From: JAWPNA01 sp045402695
GTDB taxonomy: Bacteria; Acidobacteriota; Polarisedimenticolia; JACPZX01; DASXTC01
NCBI GenBank assembly: GCA_045402695.1
Contig: JAWPNA010000418.1
Span: 1-6,183, forward strand
DNA: 6,183 bases
Direction: 5' to 3'
Below are positions 5,607 to 6,183 of the stretch, one piece after another. Numbering within the stretch: the first letter of the stretch is position 1; every line of letters starts with the position of its first letter. Made by a program: the position numbers and the translations under genes. The notes beneath the pieces are model-generated. The model did no database searches and was not told the origin of the DNA. It saw only the letters and a list, made by a program, of their open reading frames with translations.

Positions 5607-5615
5607 TGTTATAAT
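5607..5615 (+). promoter_or_regulatory. Extended -10 promoter with symmetric core
   Basis: TGTTATAAT at 5607-5615 matches the extended -10 consensus TGnTATAAT exactly. No good -35 exists at 16-18 bases, but extended -10 promoters can do without one. Transcription to the right would start near 5622 and reach the gene at 5743 after a leader of about 120 bases. On the minus strand the same bases read TATAAC (5613-5608), so the element could also fire towards the exonuclease gene, with a leader of about 40 bases. Confidence 0.45.
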
Positions 5616-5663
5616 CCTGCCTCCAATCGGCGGCCGGGCAGGGAGGGGAGATGCAGATTCCTC

Positions 5664-5692
5664 TTGGCCCGCCGGTCCGCACGCGCTAGTAT
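5664..5692 (+). promoter_or_regulatory. Second sigma70-like promoter for the unknown gene
   Basis: TTGGCC at 5664-5669 and TAGTAT at 5687-5692 are separated by 17 bases, the optimal spacing. Transcription would start near 5699, which is the base of the leader hairpin at 5700-5717. This lies downstream of the extended -10 element, so the gene may have two start points. Confidence 0.45.
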
Positions 5693-5699
5693 GTTGGTT

Positions 5700-5717
5700 G
5701 TGCGGGACATGCCGCAC
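5700..5717 (+). other. Leader hairpin before the unknown gene
   Basis: GTGCGG at 5700-5705 pairs perfectly with CCGCAC at 5712-5717 around a 6-base loop (GACATG). It sits 16 bases before the GGAGAAGG ribosome binding site (5734-5741) and would form at the very 5' end of a message from the nearer promoter, where such hairpins can protect mRNA. A similar hairpin (GTTGCGG, 6-base loop, CCGCAAC) occurs at 58-77. Confidence 0.4.
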
Positions 5718-5742
5718 CGTCATCCCTGAGAATGGAGAAGGA

Positions 5743-6129
5743 ATGCCCATTGGCCTGAGCAAAGCGGGAAAAGGGGCGAAGAAGGACTACCTTGACCGGC
5801 ACAAAGTGGCGCGGGTCGAGCTGGTCCGGCCCCAGAACGAAATCCTCGATCCCGAAGCCGACGTCGCGGACATCCTGGTCCACATGGCGGACGGCTCCGT
5901 CTATCGCGGCACCGTCACCACCCTGCAGTTCATCCAGGAGACCATGGACCGGGCGCGCGATGAGGGCGGCGGGGCCGAAGGCGACTACTGGTTCGGCGAC
6001 GCGATCATCATGGACCGCATCGACGAGTCGAAGCTCCCGATCATCGTGGAGGATCTCATCGACTCGTTCATGTTCGAGAAGGCCTTCCGAAAGGCCGAGG
6101 CGGGCTCGGCGGCCCCCGCCGAGCAGTAG
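5743..6129 (+). CDS. Protein of unknown function, 128 residues
   Basis: I do not recognise a named family. The ATG at 5743 follows a strong GGAGAAGG site at 5734-5741, and two candidate promoters lie upstream, so it is very likely a real gene. The N-terminus is basic (K7, K10, K13, K14, R19, K21) and glycine-rich. Next comes a strand-rich stretch with an ILVHMADGSVYRGTV segment (44-58), which looks like two beta strands joined by a DG turn, as in small beta-barrel folds. A gap-like DEGGGAEGD loop (73-81) leads to YWFGDAIIMDRID (82-94) and an acidic helix, LPIIVEDLIDSFMFEKAF (98-115). The tail is Ala/Pro-rich. There is no signal peptide, membrane segment or cysteine, so it is probably a soluble cytoplasmic protein. 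The YWFGD block is the best handle for a family search. It is divergent from the exonuclease gene and may share its control region, but a functional link is unproven. Confidence 0.72.
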   Translation: MPIGLSKAGKGAKKDYLDRHKVARVELVRPQNEILDPEADVADILVHMADGSVYRGTVTTLQFIQETMDRARDEGGGAEGDYWFGDAIIMDRIDESKLPIIVEDLIDSFMFEKAFRKAEAGSAAPAEQ

Positions 6130-6150
6130 GGCTGAGACCTACCGGACGAC

Positions 6151-6175
6151 GGGCTGGGCCCAAACGGTCCAGCCC
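6151..6175 (+). terminator. Terminator-like hairpin after the unknown gene
   Basis: GGGCTGGGCC at 6151-6160 pairs with GGTCCAGCCC at 6166-6175 as a 10-bp stem with one G-T wobble and a CAAAC loop. It starts 21 bases after the stop codon. The next eight bases, up to the end of the window, show no T run, so it is either a U-less or factor-assisted terminator, or a 3' end-stabilising hairpin. Confidence 0.6.
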
Positions 6176-6183
6176 AGGCACCC

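Noticed and set aside
5593..5615. TTGAAG paired with TATAAT as a standard promoter
   Set aside because: The spacing is only 11 bases, too short for a sigma70 promoter. The TATAAT is better explained as an extended -10 element.
5563..5682. Forty-residue N-terminal extension of the exonuclease from a GTG at 5682
   Set aside because: It has no ribosome binding site, shows no conserved pattern and would cross the divergent promoter elements. The nuclease domain begins about ten residues after the GTG at 5562.
5077..5742. Upstream extension of the unknown gene
   Set aside because: The extension is antisense to the exonuclease coding region and lies upstream of the promoters. The strong ribosome binding site supports the ATG at 5743.
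1..6183. CRISPR arrays, tRNA/rRNA genes, insertion sequences, toxin-antitoxin or phage genes
   Set aside because: Looked for by eye on both strands. No regularly spaced repeats, cloverleaf, terminal repeats with a transposase, or such genes were seen.

Overview
The window is a compact stretch of chromosome from a GC-rich bacterium. Codon third positions are mostly G or C, genes are tightly packed with small overlaps, GTG and TTG starts are used, and sigma70-like promoter boxes are visible. There is no rRNA, tRNA, CRISPR array, transposase, integrase or phage gene. The gene set does not fix the phylum. It would fit an uncultured lineage with a eukaryote-like NAD-isocitrate dehydrogenase, but that placement is inference.

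Layout. Bases 1-246 hold no convincing gene: a cluster of small GC-rich hairpins, then a promoter. Bases 247-1176 (+) encode a patatin-like (RssA-type) serine hydrolase. A second promoter at the end of that gene precedes a five-gene unit on the + strand (1264-4463): two tandem isocitrate dehydrogenase family paralogues overlapping by 4 bases, a thioredoxin-like [2Fe-2S] ferredoxin, a small TPR protein and a DUF167/YggU-family protein. Spacings are -4, +9, -4 and +22 bases, so co-transcription is likely. The next 199 bases separate two convergent genes and contain a long inverted repeat but no clear intrinsic terminator. On the minus strand, 4663-5562 encodes a DEDDh (DnaQ/RNase T-like) 3'-5' exonuclease with a C-terminal WYL-like domain. 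A 180-base divergent promoter region follows, then a + strand gene for a 128-residue protein of unknown function (5743-6129). A strong terminator-like hairpin lies at 6151-6175.

How the genes may work together. The first dehydrogenase has a full set of catalytic and metal-binding residues and the Asp-Ile pair associated with NAD+ use. The second keeps the catalytic and metal residues but has changed the cofactor-binding segment. This resembles the catalytic/regulatory subunit pairing of mitochondrial IDH3, so a heteromeric enzyme is a reasonable hypothesis. The ferredoxin directly downstream could link it to electron transfer. The other items worth a second look are the exonuclease-WYL fusion and the conserved-looking unknown protein with two candidate promoters and a leader hairpin. 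Nothing here is clearly a new defence or mobile system.
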